A stretch of DNA of 64,000 nt from Chaenocephalus aceratus (lineage: Eukaryota; Chordata; Actinopteri; Perciformes; Channichthyidae), in NCBI GenBank assembly GCA_023974075.1, contig CM043797.1:38948538-39012537 (forward strand), in the 5' to 3' direction. Within the stretch, counting starts at the first letter, position 1. The number at the start of each line of letters is the position of its first letter. Shown in pieces: positions 34,570 through 47,347 of this stretch. The position numbers were made by a program, and so were the translations under genes. Under the pieces are notes generated by a model that was given only the letters and a program-made list of their open reading frames with translations, did no database searches and was not told the DNA's origin.

Positions 34570-35649
34570 TTTCTTATCGACAGATTTTTTTGTTAGCTCT
34601 CTTTTTTCTTGGAGTTGCAGTAGCCCATTCTAAAACCCCACTTCTGCGTCGGTTTGTTCAAAAGGAACCAGAAAATAAATCCATCAGTCCATCCATGCAT
34701 TCATATATGACTTTAGCCTTGACATTAACATGTTGTCCAATAAGTACTTCTGCTTGATATAAGAAAGAAAGAAAGGAGACTTTGCACAGTTATCAATGTT
34801 CATGACTCATTTAGTGATACCTAGCGAGGCCCGCCACCTTTAATAATACACCTTCCATATAAGACTTCTGAATGGGTCTGGACGTGGTCAGTGAGTCAGA
34901 GTTGTAGTGACCGCTACATGTGTTGCATTGAAGGAACATTTCTACGGCACTTTTAAAGGTCAGAACAGTGCAGTAAAACATGGGCACAGAGCGCGATAAC
35001 GGAGCATGTAACCTTACAATACAAATCCTGTGAGACCTGAACTGCATTGTTTACGCATTCAGAACACTTGTTGTTGTATGTATATCCAGAGCATCGCTCT
35101 CCAGAGTGTTTTCCTGACACCAGACTCAGGGAGGAGGAGGAGAAGGAGAAGCAGAAGGAGAGGCAGGGAGTGTTCACCGTGGTAGTGATGGGTCTTCTAA
35201 ACCAGTTGCGAACAGTAAAAACAGGACTTTCTTTGTCTGCTGAAGAAAACGTTGACTCTAAAGAGACATCGTTCCGTCCCTAAAAGCGTATTTCGGCTGC
35301 TGTATATTTGTCTCCTTCTACCTCTAGTTTAATCCTCAGAGAAGCAGGGCTGGACTTTCTTACACAGGCCATTAAAACGGTTCGGCTGTATTTAAGATGT
35401 GCGAGCAGTAATCAGGCCTGCTGACACTGCTGGTGTTTCTATGTGCTTCAAGTCGGCTCCTCGTGTCACTACAACACAAACAAATCAATCCTGTCGGCAG
35501 AATTAATGGTGAAACCGGGGAAAGTTTTCCAATTACAGATAACATTCAATTCATTTTTTAATAGCGTTGAAATTCCGTTGTTTCATAAGATCTGTGCATG
35601 CCATTTTTTGTACTGGAATTAAAACATTTTAAAGGTTTAGCAACCTGTA
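34570..35649. other. intergenic stretch, nothing recognised
   Basis: A purine-rich GGA/GAA tract lies at 35,130-35,167. No gene or repeat family recognised. Confidence 0.4.
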
Positions 35650-36165
35650 ACACTCGTGCTTCTATTGGCTAGTGCTCCAATACATTGTACGTGATAGGCT
35701 AAGGGGCGGGACATCTCTAAGCGGTGACCAATCACATGCCATCTCATGGTTAAATCTTGTAATTGAACAAATGGGGACATTTGGCAACGCCCCCAGCCAC
35801 TGGGATCCACTGGGTTTTTGGTTGGGACACACCCATTGGATTCCTATCTGGAGTGCTACATCTGTATTGACATCACTATATAACGCTCTCATTTCTATTG
35901 GCTAGTGCTCCAACACATTGTACGTGATAGGCTAAGGGGCGGGACATCTCTAAGCGGTTGACCAATCACAACAGAGCCGGCCCAGCTAACCAATCAGAGC
36001 AGACTGGGCTCTGGTTTCAGACAGAGGGTGAAAAGAGGTGCTACAGCACAGGCAGCATGAGAAAAATAAAGAGCTTTTTGAACATTAAAGCAAGGAGACA
36101 TGTCCCAGGAGAGACACAAAGTACAAACATGAATCTGAATATTTGCATTACAGGCCCACTGTAAG
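35650..36165 (+). mobile_element. TIR element B, copy 7, long subfamily with repeated core
   Basis: The segment ctattggctagtgctccaa ... ggggcgggacatctctaagc occurs twice (about 35,662-35,747 and 35,895-35,985), separated by about 150 bp (ccatctcatggttaaat ... cactatataacgctctc). That spacer also occurs in inverse orientation in copy 9 at 40,567-40,715, so it marks a B subfamily. The 3' end runs through gagacacaaagtacaaacat to about 36,165. Confidence 0.82.
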
Positions 36166-36990
<825 letters not shown>

Positions 36991-37572
36991 CAGAGTTTCC
37001 GTTTTAGCTGGTAACATTTATTAAAAACCGGTACATTCAAAACCTGCCGGTCAAAATGTCCGGTAATAATTAGGGATGCTCCGATCGATTGGCCGACGAT
37101 CATTATCGGCCGATATTAACTTTTGATAGTTTGATCGGTGCTCTCTATAAAGGCCGATCAGGAGAGCTGGATCTGATCAGAGTGAAGTGTAACCGGACGC
37201 GAGAGAGAGATCAGATCAGCTGCTGAGTCTGACGGAGACACGCAGCTCTGATCACCTGAAGCCCCGCCCACTGTTTAGCGAGCTGCATGAGAAACTAACG
37301 GGCTGTCGAGAGAGAGAGAGAATCCGTTTCTCCCGTGTTATTATCCAAGTTAATGTAAACTTTTGAATAATGTACTTAATCTACTACAAGTAGTTTGTTT
37401 GAATGTAATAATTATGTTGTTTGTGGAAGCGAATCATTTATTGAAAAATGTATCTGAACTTTTTGATCTGTTACGATTATAAACTGAAGCAATATAAAAA
37501 CGAGCCCCATGAGTTTTAAACATCAGCATATCCGGTCCTAGTCGGGGTAATTACCTGCTAACGGAAACTCTG
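36991..37572. mobile_element. hAT-like element J with nested second hAT-like fragment
   Basis: Termini cagagtttccgttttagc and gctaacggaaactctg are inverted repeats. At 37,071 the sequence switches to tagggatgctccgatcgatt, the terminus of another fish transposon family with ccgatcgattggccgacgat; its opposite end is missing. Inner J-like ccggtcaaa/ttgaccgg motifs also appear beyond 37,600, so J may extend further. No target duplication is clear. Confidence 0.6.
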
Positions 37573-37659
37573 CTACACAATTCTCTTATTGTTATCATTG
37601 AAACATGACCGACCGGTAAGTTTCAAATTTGGACATTTGACCGGAAAGAAAAAGATCCG

Positions 37660-38194
37660 CGGAAAACCTGGGATTTGTTTATGCTGTTGGTTGTTGTTTT
37701 ATTTGGAACAGTAGAGCAAGAGCTGTCATGATATATGTCCTCATGACACTTATGTGAAGCAGTGATTTATTTACTAAATATATTATTTTATAGGAAAAAG
37801 TCAATCTTAGTAAGGGGCGGATAATAATTGTAGTAGGCACATGAGCCAACTTCTTTCACCGCGGCAATTAACAAGGCTTGTTTAACATCAAAGGCAGAAA
37901 ACAGACCAGGGGCTCATTTCCAAGCGGAACGTGTGCAGAACTCACAGGAGGATCGGCTCACTTTGAGACGGTTTAAATGTGATGATTTGAGACAAGCCGA
38001 TTGAGGTGAACGTATTCAACGAAAACCCATAATGTGCTCTTTATGTGGAAGGGAAGGGGAGGAGTGGAAAAGAAGAGGAAGTGGAAAAAGACTTCTAAAC
38101 CCTTCTGTTGAACATCGTCAATTCCACAGGGAAGTGTGTGACTAATTTACAATGGCAATATTCTCATTAAAATGTTGTTTTTTTAGATGAATTA
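37660..38194. other. intergenic stretch, nothing recognised
   Basis: No repeat family or coding signal recognised. Confidence 0.4.
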
Positions 38195-38545
38195 TTCTCT
38201 CCGTGTTTTTGGTTCTCTTTTCCTGGAGTGTGTTATACTGGTTTCAGTGCATGTCAATGGTCTGGAAAGGCTAATATCCCTGTGTTACCTCTAGAAGGAG
38301 TTTCTCTCCCACACACTCCCCCCCCCCCCCCCCCCCGTCTGAAAAGCCTCCAATGGACTCCTTGTTTACTTCCGTAAACTGCCGGCCAGCTAACCAATCA
38401 GAGTAGACTGGGCTCTGGTTTCAGACGGAGGGTGAAAAAGAGGTGCTGCAGCACAGGCAGTATGAGACAAATAAAGAGCTTTTTGAACATTAAAGCATGG
38501 AGACATGTCCCAGGAAAGACACTACTTACAAATATGAATTGTTAG
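38195..38545 (+). mobile_element. TIR element B, copy 8, internally deleted
   Basis: Carries the tgcatgtcaatggtctg, ggagtttctctcccacacac and ccaatcagagtagactgg segments and ends at atatgaatt. The GC-box/first CCAAT part is deleted. A run of 19 C lies at 38,318-38,336. Its tail plus the following 140 bp recur inverted at 40,165-40,460. Confidence 0.82.
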
Positions 38546-38690
38546 ATATATTTAGTGGAGTAAAAAGTACAATCCTGACTTCCAAATTGTGGTGGAGTAG
38601 AAATATAAAATAAAAATACACAGCTTAAAAAGCTTATAAAAAGTGTACTTAAGAAGGGTTTCTGAGTAAACTACCTTGTACATGTGATTC
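38546..38690. repeat. aagtaca-rich transposon fragment (family I), left copy
   Basis: gtggagtaaaaagtacaat and gacttccaaattgtggtgga match the reverse complement of 40,165-40,300. The style (gtggagtaaaagtac) is that of a common fish DNA transposon related to 54,322-54,970. Confidence 0.65.
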
Positions 38691-38704
38691 CTCATATATA
38701 CTAT

Positions 38705-39152
38705 TGTCAGGTTGGGGAAAATAGGAGCCCAAGTGCAGTTTAAGAAAATAAGGTAAGGTAACAAAAGGCGAGCTTTATTTATAAAAAGCCGAAGACAAGA
38801 AAAAACAAGAAACGAATTAACAAAACCAAAACCGGGGAGGACGACAGATAGGAACACACTTACAGGCGGGAACAGGCAGGAGACATGGACAAGCAAAGAC
38901 GACGAACAGACATGGAGCACAGGGGAAGACAAGACTAAAATACACAGAAGGGTAATCACAGGACAAGACACAGCTAGGGCAGGGGAGGCAGAAATACGAG
39001 GGCAACAGGTGAACACAATCAGACAATCAGACACAGGGGGGAAACTAACGACAGGAAGGCAAACACAGGAAGTAGCAATCAGACAAGACACAAGGAGGAA
39101 AACATTTCAAAATAAAAGGTTGAAAATAAAACATAAATCCAAAACCATGACA
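38705..39152 (-). mobile_element. solo LTR of family X with 5-bp TSD
   Basis: On the minus strand it begins TGTCATGGTTTTGG and ends CCAACCTGACA. ACTAT at 38,700-38,704 and 39,153-39,157 is an exact 5-bp duplication. A polyadenylation signal AATAAA (plus-strand tttatt at 38,774-38,779) lies about 70 bp from the 3' edge, as in an LTR. No gag or pol sequence and no second LTR is present. This 448-bp copy defines the boundaries of the disrupted copy at 12,422-14,051. Confidence 0.88.
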
Positions 39153-39157
39153 ACTAT

Positions 39158-40160
39158 TGAACAGAGAACCATGTGCCTATTCTGTTTTAATGTCTCAATA
39201 ACTATTGTCTCCATGTTTTTTGTTAGGAGCTATACATCACTTCATTATGGATACTTGAAAATCAACGCTTTAATTCTCTTGGAGCTATTTAAAAACCAAA
39301 CAACATTTTAAGTTTACGGAGGCAGGATGAAGAACAACCACATCCCTCTCGGAGCTTCCAGGGATCTATTATCGTCTATCTGGTGCCGGTTGTTTCGATG
39401 TTCCCCATGAGCAACTCTGGCCTCCACGCCAAGTACATTTGACAGGGACACAGAAAAGCCTCTTTTCGTGATAACCTCAATCACTCGTGGATTCTTCAAA
39501 AACACTTTTTTCTCCACGACACATTTTCCTTTCGCTTCAGCTTTCCCTGACAGAGGAAACGGGTAAATGTAATCCCTTTTCTGATGGGCGAACAAGCTAA
39601 TCTGCTTTCTCTCTCCATTGTGGATTGACTCGGCGATGGCGGGGAGGCAGGTGATAAAAGAAAAAGTACAGAAAAAATAGGTTTATTTGACTTTTTCTCC
39701 ACTTCACTGTCCCTGCTCTCCTTCTCTGGGGAGGCCTGGCTATCGCTGCTTCTGGATTATCCTGACGTCTCTTATTCTCCATCCCCCAGAATGCAATCTC
39801 CCTTTCTCTCCCTCTCTGTGCCTCCTCGTGCCGGGTCGGCATTGATCCCCTTGCTTGCGGGAAGTTTCTGTGTTTGTTACGATTGTAGTCCGTGTTGTTT
39901 TGACGCCTTATCTTTCACAGGAAGTGCAGTGAAGGGGAACACTACCTTGCCAATACGATGCCGGGCTGCCGGGCTGTGGGTGGTAGATAGAAACGCTTGT
40001 CAACACAAACACATAGCTCGCTTTTTTAAATCTGATGATACGGTCTGTTTTCAAGTAGAGAAAGTACAAAAAGCTCCGTCTCAGACACAAAGGGCCTTTG
40101 GGTGGGGATGACTATTTGGGCTCGGTAAGGAGGGTATGCGAATGTGAAGGGTTAGGGTTA
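39158..40160. other. unique stretch, nothing recognised
   Basis: Sequence from about 39,310 to 40,080 is free of known repeats; short frames on both strands lack domains. Confidence 0.4.
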
Positions 40161-40314
40161 GTTCCCTTACTCAGAAACTCTTCTTAAGTACCATTCTTTT
40201 CACTGAGGATTTTCATTTTATGCTACTTTATTCAACTCCACTACGATTTGGAAGTCAGGATTGTACTTTTTACTCCGCTACATATATCAAACAGCTTTAG
40301 TTTATTTCATTGTC
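40161..40314. repeat. aagtaca-rich transposon fragment (family I), right copy
   Basis: Inverted counterpart of 38,546-38,690, adjoining element B copy 9 just as the left copy adjoins copy 8. Confidence 0.65.
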
Positions 40315-41200
40315 AGGTGTAGATCAGTATGTAGTGTCTCTTCATGTCTCCACGCTTTTAATGTTCAAAAAGCTCTTTATTTTTCTCATACTGCCTGTGC
40401 TGCAGCACTTCTTTTCACCCTCTGTCTGAAAACCAGAGCCCAGTCTGCTCTGATTGGTTAGCTGGCCGGCTCTGTTGTGATTGGTCAACGCTCTTAGAGA
40501 TGTCCCGCCCCTTAGCCTATCACGTACAATGTGTTGTAGCGCTAGCCAATAGAAATGAGAGTGTTATATAGTGATGTCAATACAGATGTAGCACTCCAGA
40601 TAGGACTCCAATGGGTGTGTCCCAACCAAAAACCCAGCGGATTCCAGTGGCTGGGGGCGTTGCCAAATGTCCCCATTTCTTCAATTACAGGATTTAACCA
40701 TGAGATGGCGCTTCATTCGCAAATACACAAAGACAACTGGGTGTTGTAGAACTTAGTCTGTTTGCAATGTTGCAGCTCTGCAGTTGTGTTTGCTGAATAC
40801 TGTAGAATTTAATCACTTATCTGTTATGGTTTCCACACACATCAATATTTTAGATCAAATAAAGTATATCTAATCTTATTATCTTAATTGTAATTCAATA
40901 ATATATAGTCTTTATATATTAAATAATCATAATGATGTAAATGTTCTTTATTATTTATGCTCATACTTTTACCTTTACAATAGTTTGCCTTTATTAATCC
41001 CCGTGGGGAAATTCAGTTGTTCAAACAGCAACAGGGTGAGTTAGTTCAGGAAGTAAACAATGGAGGCGTTTCAGGCAGGGTGTGTGGGAGAGAAACTCCC
41101 TCTGGAGGAAGACGGGGATTTGAGCCTTTGCAGACCATTGACATGCACACAAACCTATATAACACACTACAGAAAAGGGGCTCTTTATGTAAAACATTGC
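40315..41200 (-). mobile_element. TIR element B, copy 9, interrupted
   Basis: The inverted core is at 40,420-40,540 and the distal part (ggaggcgtttcaggcagg to ctatataacacactacag) at 41,060-41,175. Between about 40,716 and 41,045 lies unrelated AT-rich sequence and a SINE-tail fragment (tttattaatccccgtgggga at 40,990-41,009). The subfamily spacer seen in copy 7 is at 40,567-40,715. Confidence 0.78.
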
Positions 41201-41514
41201 AGTAAATCTTCCAAAACTGATTTGAAGACAGACAGTCACATGGGTATTTTGTTACCCCTGCACATTGTATCACTTTGCTAAAGTCCTTGGAGGATGTGAC
41301 CCGGAGTCTCTAGTATTGCTGACTCCAGAGGAATATGCAGATAAATCCTCCGGACTGTCATCTCAGCATTACATGCATCATATTCTCAAGCAGCCTATGT
41401 GCAACAGAGGATGCATTATGGTTGACAAAATGCAGTGATGCCTTCTGGGAAATGAAGAAAAAGTCACCCAAAAAGAACCTGAGAAAATATATTCTTGTGC
41501 TTAGCATGCTGTTG
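41201..41514. other. intergenic stretch, nothing recognised
   Basis: No repeat family or coding signal recognised. Confidence 0.35.
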
Positions 41515-41930
41515 CGTTACATTACATTGCATTGCATTTAGCTGACGCTTTTATCCAAAGCGACTTACAATAAGTACATTCGACCAGGAAGACACAACCT
41601 TGAGGAAAACAGAATCATATAAGTACATCAGGTTTCATAGAGCCAATCAGTTCAAGTGCTACTCAACTGGCTTTAGATAAGCCAGTCCTTTATTAGTATA
41701 TAAGTTCTTTGTTAGTCATTCTATCGCTCTAAGTGGAGTCGAAAGAGATGAGTTTTCAGTCTGGAAGGTGTGTGAGCTTTCTGCTGTCCTGATGTCAATG
41801 GGGAGCTCATTCCACCATCTTGGAGCCAGGATAGCAAACCACGTGTTTCTGCTGATGGGAACTTGGGTCCCCCTCGCAGCGAGGGTGCAGCGAGTCGTTT
41901 GGCTGATGCAGAGCGAAGTGCGTTCATTTG
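41515..41930 (-). mobile_element. retroposon 3' region, minus strand
   Basis: On the minus strand it ends aagtcgctttggataaaag, cgtcagctaaatgcaatg and a TGTAA-type tail, a well-known 3' end in fish genomes. The adjoining body (gagctcattccaccatcttg; gatgagttttcagtctgga) is the usual sequence of that family. A 68-codon minus frame at 41,721-41,927 ends in RLKTHLFRLHLER, which resembles the end of a LINE ORF2 but is too short to classify. Confidence 0.65.
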
Positions 41931-41939
41931 TTTTGTAAA

Positions 41940-43421
41940 CTCCAGGCCCTCTTTAACTGCTCAAGAAAACTTAATTAACACTGTTTTATCTCACTGATTC
42001 TTTTCACAACTTTCTGAGAATTGAGGTGTCTTATCAAAACACATCTCGTCAATTCAAATGAATTAGCAGGTTTTATAATAAAGCACATTACATCTGTGAT
42101 TGGTGTTGAACATATAGTACAATCACAAAGTGGAGTTTTCTGATTTTGGGTTTTCTCAACATTCGTCTTTTTGAACTAAAACATAACAAACCTTGCTTTG
42201 TATGATAACATACTTTTCATGTCTGTGTGACCTTTTAGCAAAGGCATATATATGTCATCAGCATCAACATGAACATTCAAAATATGAAATGTGCTTTCAT
42301 TTGGTTTAATAACAGTGCTTTATTATCATTTCTGTCTTCATCCAATGCTTAAACCAAACAAGTGTGTGACCGATCAAAAACCCTAAATATGTTTGTTTTT
42401 TAGCAATTGTTCGGAAACAGTCACTCCTTTCGATAACCAGCAAGACATTAAACAACATTGGCATTTATTTAGCAGCATATTTTAGTGTATTTTTTTAACA
42501 TAAGTCCAATTATACCTCTCTTTTAGCTCCGTTTTGGTCTCCACCAACCAACAACACCTTTAGCTGCTGAATGTTTCCTATGTTCACATTGTCCGTCTGA
42601 TGTATGTTAGTCGTGGGATTTTTAGAGATTTTTGTTGAAAACAGCTGCATGCCACCGAAGAGAAAATACACTATTAGAGCGGTTGAGAATGAACTTAAAC
42701 GGTTATAATAAAAGTCCAAAAAAACGAAAAAAGTTAGTGTAAACTGTCGTCTAGTCATGGGATCCAACACAAAACAAATTGTGCTTTTTTTAGGAAAACA
42801 ACATGCATAGGTTGAATAATTCTGTAACAGGTAACACAACCTTAATAATTTACTAATTGCATGTTTGACATGTTTTACTGAAGTATTAATAAAATAAGCC
42901 TATCATTTAATACAGTCACTAAAATGGAAATATGCCAGTTTCAGAGCGGTTGTCACATGTCCCGATCAGACTGAGTCCATTTCCATTCTCCTGTAATGTC
43001 CCGTTTTGCAATGCTCACGTACCCCTCTCTATTCCATCTACGCTATTCAGAGACCCATTCAGCAGTATCAGCTTTGAAATAATGGAGTGAAGCTCAATAA
43101 ACTAATATAATCGTCGATTATATTAGTTCAAGGACGGGAGAGAGGAGACACGGTCAATGATCGGAGGCAGGGAGGCAGGCGAATGAACTGCAAGACACAT
43201 CATAACAATACGTGAGAAGATAAAGGCGGGAACTGTTTCCGGCCCGGAGAATACGTCTGACTTAAGGGCCTGTTGACACTTTATTGTGCGCATCACTCAT
43301 ATTCTTTTCGGTGTTTCATAGAAATGGAATGAAAGCTGGGGCCGTGCATTTGAGGAACGGCGAGGCGTCCGGCAGTCGAGGTGAAATGAGCTGTAGTCTC
43401 GCTGATCACATTTAGCAAACC
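41940..43421. other. AT-rich intergenic stretch
   Basis: Contains the short palindrome at 43,100-43,128; otherwise nothing recognised. Confidence 0.4.
43100..43128. repeat. perfect 14-bp palindrome with 1-nt centre
   Basis: aactaatataatcg at 43,100-43,113 is exactly reverse-complementary to 43,115-43,128. Confidence 0.95.
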
Positions 43422-43720
43422 ATCAATCTGGAGCCGGATCTAACGCGAGGAGGATTGAGCTGTTTTTAAATGGATTTCATTATCCTGAGCTGTCATTTTG
43501 TTTTTGTGTGTATTTATATAATTAGAGGAAAGTGTTGCCATTTTGAAAGATATATTTACTGGTTTGAGCACGACGGACGAACAATCTGGAGCCGGATCTA
43601 ACATGAGGAGAGCTGCATTTCATTATCCGAGCTTCAGGTGGCTGTCATATTATTTTCGCCGTGTGTATAATTAGAGGAAATTGTTGCCATTTTCAAACAG
43701 TATATTTACTGGTTTGAGCG
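43422..43720. repeat. diverged tandem duplication of about 155 bp
   Basis: caatctggagccggatctaa ... tatatttactggtttgagc occurs at 43,419-43,568 and again at 43,581-43,719 with indels. Confidence 0.88.
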
Positions 43721-44454
43721 TTGTCTACGTGCAGCGCTTCAATTATCCCGTTGAGGAGATGTTGAAACAATCCACATCATGTCCCCTACACTTGTGCATG
43801 CATTACGCCGTTGCAGGTGATTCTCAAGTGCCCCTGCCTTGCTTTAGTAAACAACGCAAATGAGTTGCAATGTCACCTGCCTCCTGGGAAGTGAAACAGA
43901 CTCCACTTCATCTCACGCTAATGCCAGCACTTCTCCCCGGGTGGCTTATTTATGTATGTATTAATACTTTTTATGATGCAAGTGTTATAAGGTGACGCGC
44001 TGTGTGATATTGCTCCCGTGAGACCTATAGTCACGTGCTGCTGCTGCTGCTGCTGCTGGTGTGGAAAAGACAATTTAGATAATGACTGCATGGGCCAAAA
44101 GAGGGGAACTGGAGAGAAAAAGAAAAACAAGGTGAGGAGAGGAGAGGAGGAGGATTGCCCTCGTGGGTCATTATTATGATGATATAATAATGTGTTTTTG
44201 GGAGTCACTAGCTGGAGAAGTTTAAAACCCTCTTCCCCACATTCACTGAGACCCTGAACTTTCCCACACATTACCCCTGGAGGAGCTGTATGTCAGACGC
44301 AATGTCCGATTCGTTCAGACCAGACATCAAACAGACTTTATCGTGCCGGGTGCAAAGTTGTATCCCAGAGAGGCGATGTGGATTTATCGCTGGTTCTCCG
44401 GGGTATTCGAGTGATCGGGCGTTTTAAAGACATTTCTGGTCCAGAAGAAAACAA
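43721..44454. other. intergenic stretch
   Basis: Contains a (CTG)7 tract near 44,038-44,058 and purine-rich sequence near 44,100-44,155. No gene recognised. Confidence 0.4.
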
Positions 44455-44910
44455 AGTAAGTAAGTAAGTAAAAACTTTATTTATATAGCAGCCTTCTCAA
44501 CACGGATGTACAAAGTGCTTTACAGTACAGTACACAGGACACAATTCACAGTCCCAACTATAAAATGTAGAATAAAAGGCATTAAAACGGCAAGCAGGTA
44601 AATACATAGGATAAAACATCGACAAAACACCCATAATAAAAAAAAGGAAAAAAAAAAAGAAGACAGCCACTAACTCACCTCCTCCGACGACCCAAAGGCC
44701 TGTCGGAAGATGTGGGTCTTTAACCGCCCCTTAAAAATCTCTATTGAGGCGAGGTTTTTATTATCTGGGGGAGGTTTGTTCCAAAGCCTTGGGGCCACCG
44801 CCTCAAAGGCACGGTCACCCTAGTTCTTAGCCTGGTTCGGGGCACCCTAGGAGCCATTGCTCAGAGGACCTCAGGGCCCGGGTTGTGAAGACGGAGAGAG
44901 GCCCATTTAT
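44455..44910 (-). mobile_element. retroposon 3' region with CTTA tail, minus strand
   Basis: On the minus strand it ends gctatataaataaagttttt and a repeat of CTTA; just inside is ctgtaaagcactttgtacat. The body near 44,690-44,830 (gaagatgtgggtctttaacc, ggtttgttccaaagccttgg) belongs to a common fish retroposon. No protein is encoded. Confidence 0.65.
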
Positions 44911-45622
44911 AAATACGTCTAACTGGAGAGACGTCAATATTTGTTAACTTCTCCCTCTTATGGTTCACATCGGGGCACAAAGCCAATTGTTCAACGCTGC
45001 AATTAGTCGTTGCAAAGAAAGACTAGTTAATAATAAGTGATAATTTGGAGGCGCCTTTCAGGACTCCCAAGGAAACGAGACAATTCACTAATACTTAATA
45101 TTTTCAGGTTGAAAAATAGCAAAACAATATAATAAAACAAAGAGCCTATAATAACCCAAATGATCCAATCTCCATTCATAACACTCGCATTTTAAAAGTG
45201 TGCGCTTGTTGTCAGGCAGGCAGACGTCTCATCGTGTGTTAATTCGGGCATCCTTTGATACACTCGTTGCGATGGTAATTTTGGGTTCATACCAGGGTAG
45301 TAAACAAGATTGACTTTCACTGAGCTGTGTGTCCCAGGATGATTTTACAAACAACAATGTTTGGTTTCTCGAATATCTGGGACTTTCAGAACATGCAAGA
45401 AGCAGCAAGATGTCTTTTTTCTGTTGGTGTCTTTGAATTAACATGCTGTAGAAACGAGCCCCTACTCCTCCCTGGTGAGACTAGTGTGCATTTGTAAATT
45501 CAACATGTATATTTTCTACTTTCTTGTTTATTTCTAGTCTTTTGAATTTTGAATTTGTATTGTCCAATGCCATGTTTTTATGCTGCTGCAACACTTGTTG
45601 AATTGAGATCAATAAAGCATCT
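44911..45622. other. intergenic stretch with a retroposon-tail scrap
   Basis: ggcgcctttcaggactccca at 45,050-45,069 resembles the 3' end of another retroposon on the minus strand. An AATAAA-bearing scrap (gagatcaataaagcat) adjoins the SINE at 45,606-45,620. Confidence 0.4.
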
Positions 45623-45853
45623 GGGCGGTGGTGGCGAAGTCGATAGGGACTTGGCTTGGCAACTGGAAGGTCGCCAGTTCAAGTCCCGGCAAGACCAAGT
45701 GCTTCCGAGGTGTCCCTGAGCAAGGCACCGTTCCCCACACTGAACCGAGTGCGCCGTTCAAAATGGCAGCCCACTGCTCCTAACACTAGGATGCAGAGAA
45801 ACAATTTCCCCACGAGGGATTAATAAAAGTCCATCATATCTTATCTTATCTTA
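45623..45853 (+). mobile_element. tRNA-derived SINE (family S3) with ATCTT tail
   Basis: A-box-like tggtggcgaagtcgatagg (45,628-45,646) and B-box-like agttcaagtcccgg (45,676-45,689) are followed by gaggtgtccctgagcaaggc, gggattaataaaag and a tail of three ATCTT units. The mutated A box (gaag for cnag) suggests an inactive copy. Confidence 0.82.
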
Positions 45854-46554
45854 GTTTGAGTGACGCGAGTAAAAGCAAATCATTTTGCGGTCAAACTCGT
45901 ACACTCGTAAGCAAGTGAAAAATGGCTTCTCTTTAGGTGTACATACACAATACATTATGTGCCCAAGTCCAAATCCTCAAGTTCATTAAAGGAACTTTTA
46001 ACACATTGAGAACCGGCTACATGCCCACGATGTAATCCACATGAGGTTGTCCCTTCGGCCCGCTTTCCAGCCCCCTTTTCCCCAAACAAAGCACTAGTAT
46101 TTCTAGTGAGTGAGAATGTGTTTGACATTGATAACCTCCTGTTGTGTGCTACATGTGTGAAAGAAAACACTCCAAATAGTGTGTTCTCCACAAATTATAA
46201 AAGTGTCTGTGAGAAAAGGGCTTAAATATCCAATAATCCTGCCATGGAAATCCCTCCTGCGCATATCGGGATGAGCCGTGATGAGGTGACACATGAAAGA
46301 CACGCTCACACTGGAGAGCCTGGAGGATCGTGTCAGAGCCAGAATGACAGCCTGTAAACAAGCGACACTCAAAATATAACCAGCTGCCCTAAACGGCCAG
46401 GAGGGAAGGAGACACGAGAGGATGTACTCTTTAACACCGCTACCTGTCATTGTTTTCTCTCATGGCTAAACATTATGCAGTTTGTCTGGCGATCCGACAG
46501 GTCAAACCGATATTCACTTCAAAATATGAACATCTCTGGAGGAAAGGCACTGAA
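45854..46554. other. intergenic stretch, nothing recognised
   Basis: No repeat family or coding signal recognised; a 115-codon minus frame at 46,103-46,450 lacks known motifs. Confidence 0.35.
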
Positions 46555-46670
46555 TTAGAATAGAATTCCTTTATTGTCATCGCACCAGGTACAACGGCAT
46601 TTAAAAAAGCATATCCTCGCAGTGCATTTCCACATAAAACGAATAAATATATTATCTATGTCTAAACATG
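46555..46670 (-). mobile_element. retroposon 3'-end fragment, minus strand
   Basis: agaatagaattcctttattgtc and caggtacaacggcattt are the reverse complement of a common fish retroposon 3' end with an ATTCT-type tail. It is short and non-coding. Confidence 0.55.
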
Positions 46671-47347
46671 CTCAGCCGAACGTGTGAAAACAACCCTGGC
46701 TTTGAGTGTCTGCGCCTGACATGTACATGTGAACAACTATGGATAGTATACAATCACATGGTTTTTGAGTACACTTAATGTATGTCCTCAAGGTCATAGC
46801 ACACATATTGAGCACTAGCCTCTCTCCGCTCACATCTTGAAAACCTTGAGGGCCTTTGTTGTTAATGCCGCCCATTACTTTCCCTCGGCTGTGGCGGATG
46901 GAGTTTCTGTCAGCAACACACTCTCCAGCGCGGATCATTTTGGGTAAGTATTCCAAATAGCACGGCTCTAAAAGCCTTGAGAACAGCTCTTACAGCTTGC
47001 CTATTACCTTCAGAAGCCTGTCTTCCTGGCCAATTCAGTCTCTATTTCCTCCCCTCTTTCCGCCTTTCAAACCGTGTTAGAGGTTCTCTTTCCCATCATG
47101 CACTGCGGCGTTATCAAAGTCTACCGCCCGCAGTTTGTTAATCACGCCGATTGGGGGTGTGAAATGGACCGTTCACCCTTGGCAAAGTGGCGCGCTAGCC
47201 GCTGCTGCCTTTTTAGTTTGGTTACGGTCGGCCATTTTGCATGTGTGGGAGAAACTGATGGTCTTACGTGGTCTCATTAGAGTCTCTTAGCTTATCTGTT
47301 TGGATATAATCTCAAAAATATTGTGCAGAAGAAACTCTACAAATGAA
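46671..47347. other. intergenic stretch, nothing recognised
   Basis: No repeat family or coding signal recognised. Confidence 0.35.

Noticed and set aside
38318..38336. C19 run as a regulatory i-motif
   Set aside because: It sits inside an element B copy where others have a shorter C-rich stretch; homopolymer slippage or sequencing error is the simpler explanation.
45623..45700. Functional tRNA gene
   Set aside because: The promoter boxes belong to a SINE with an ATCTT tail; the acceptor stem does not pair.
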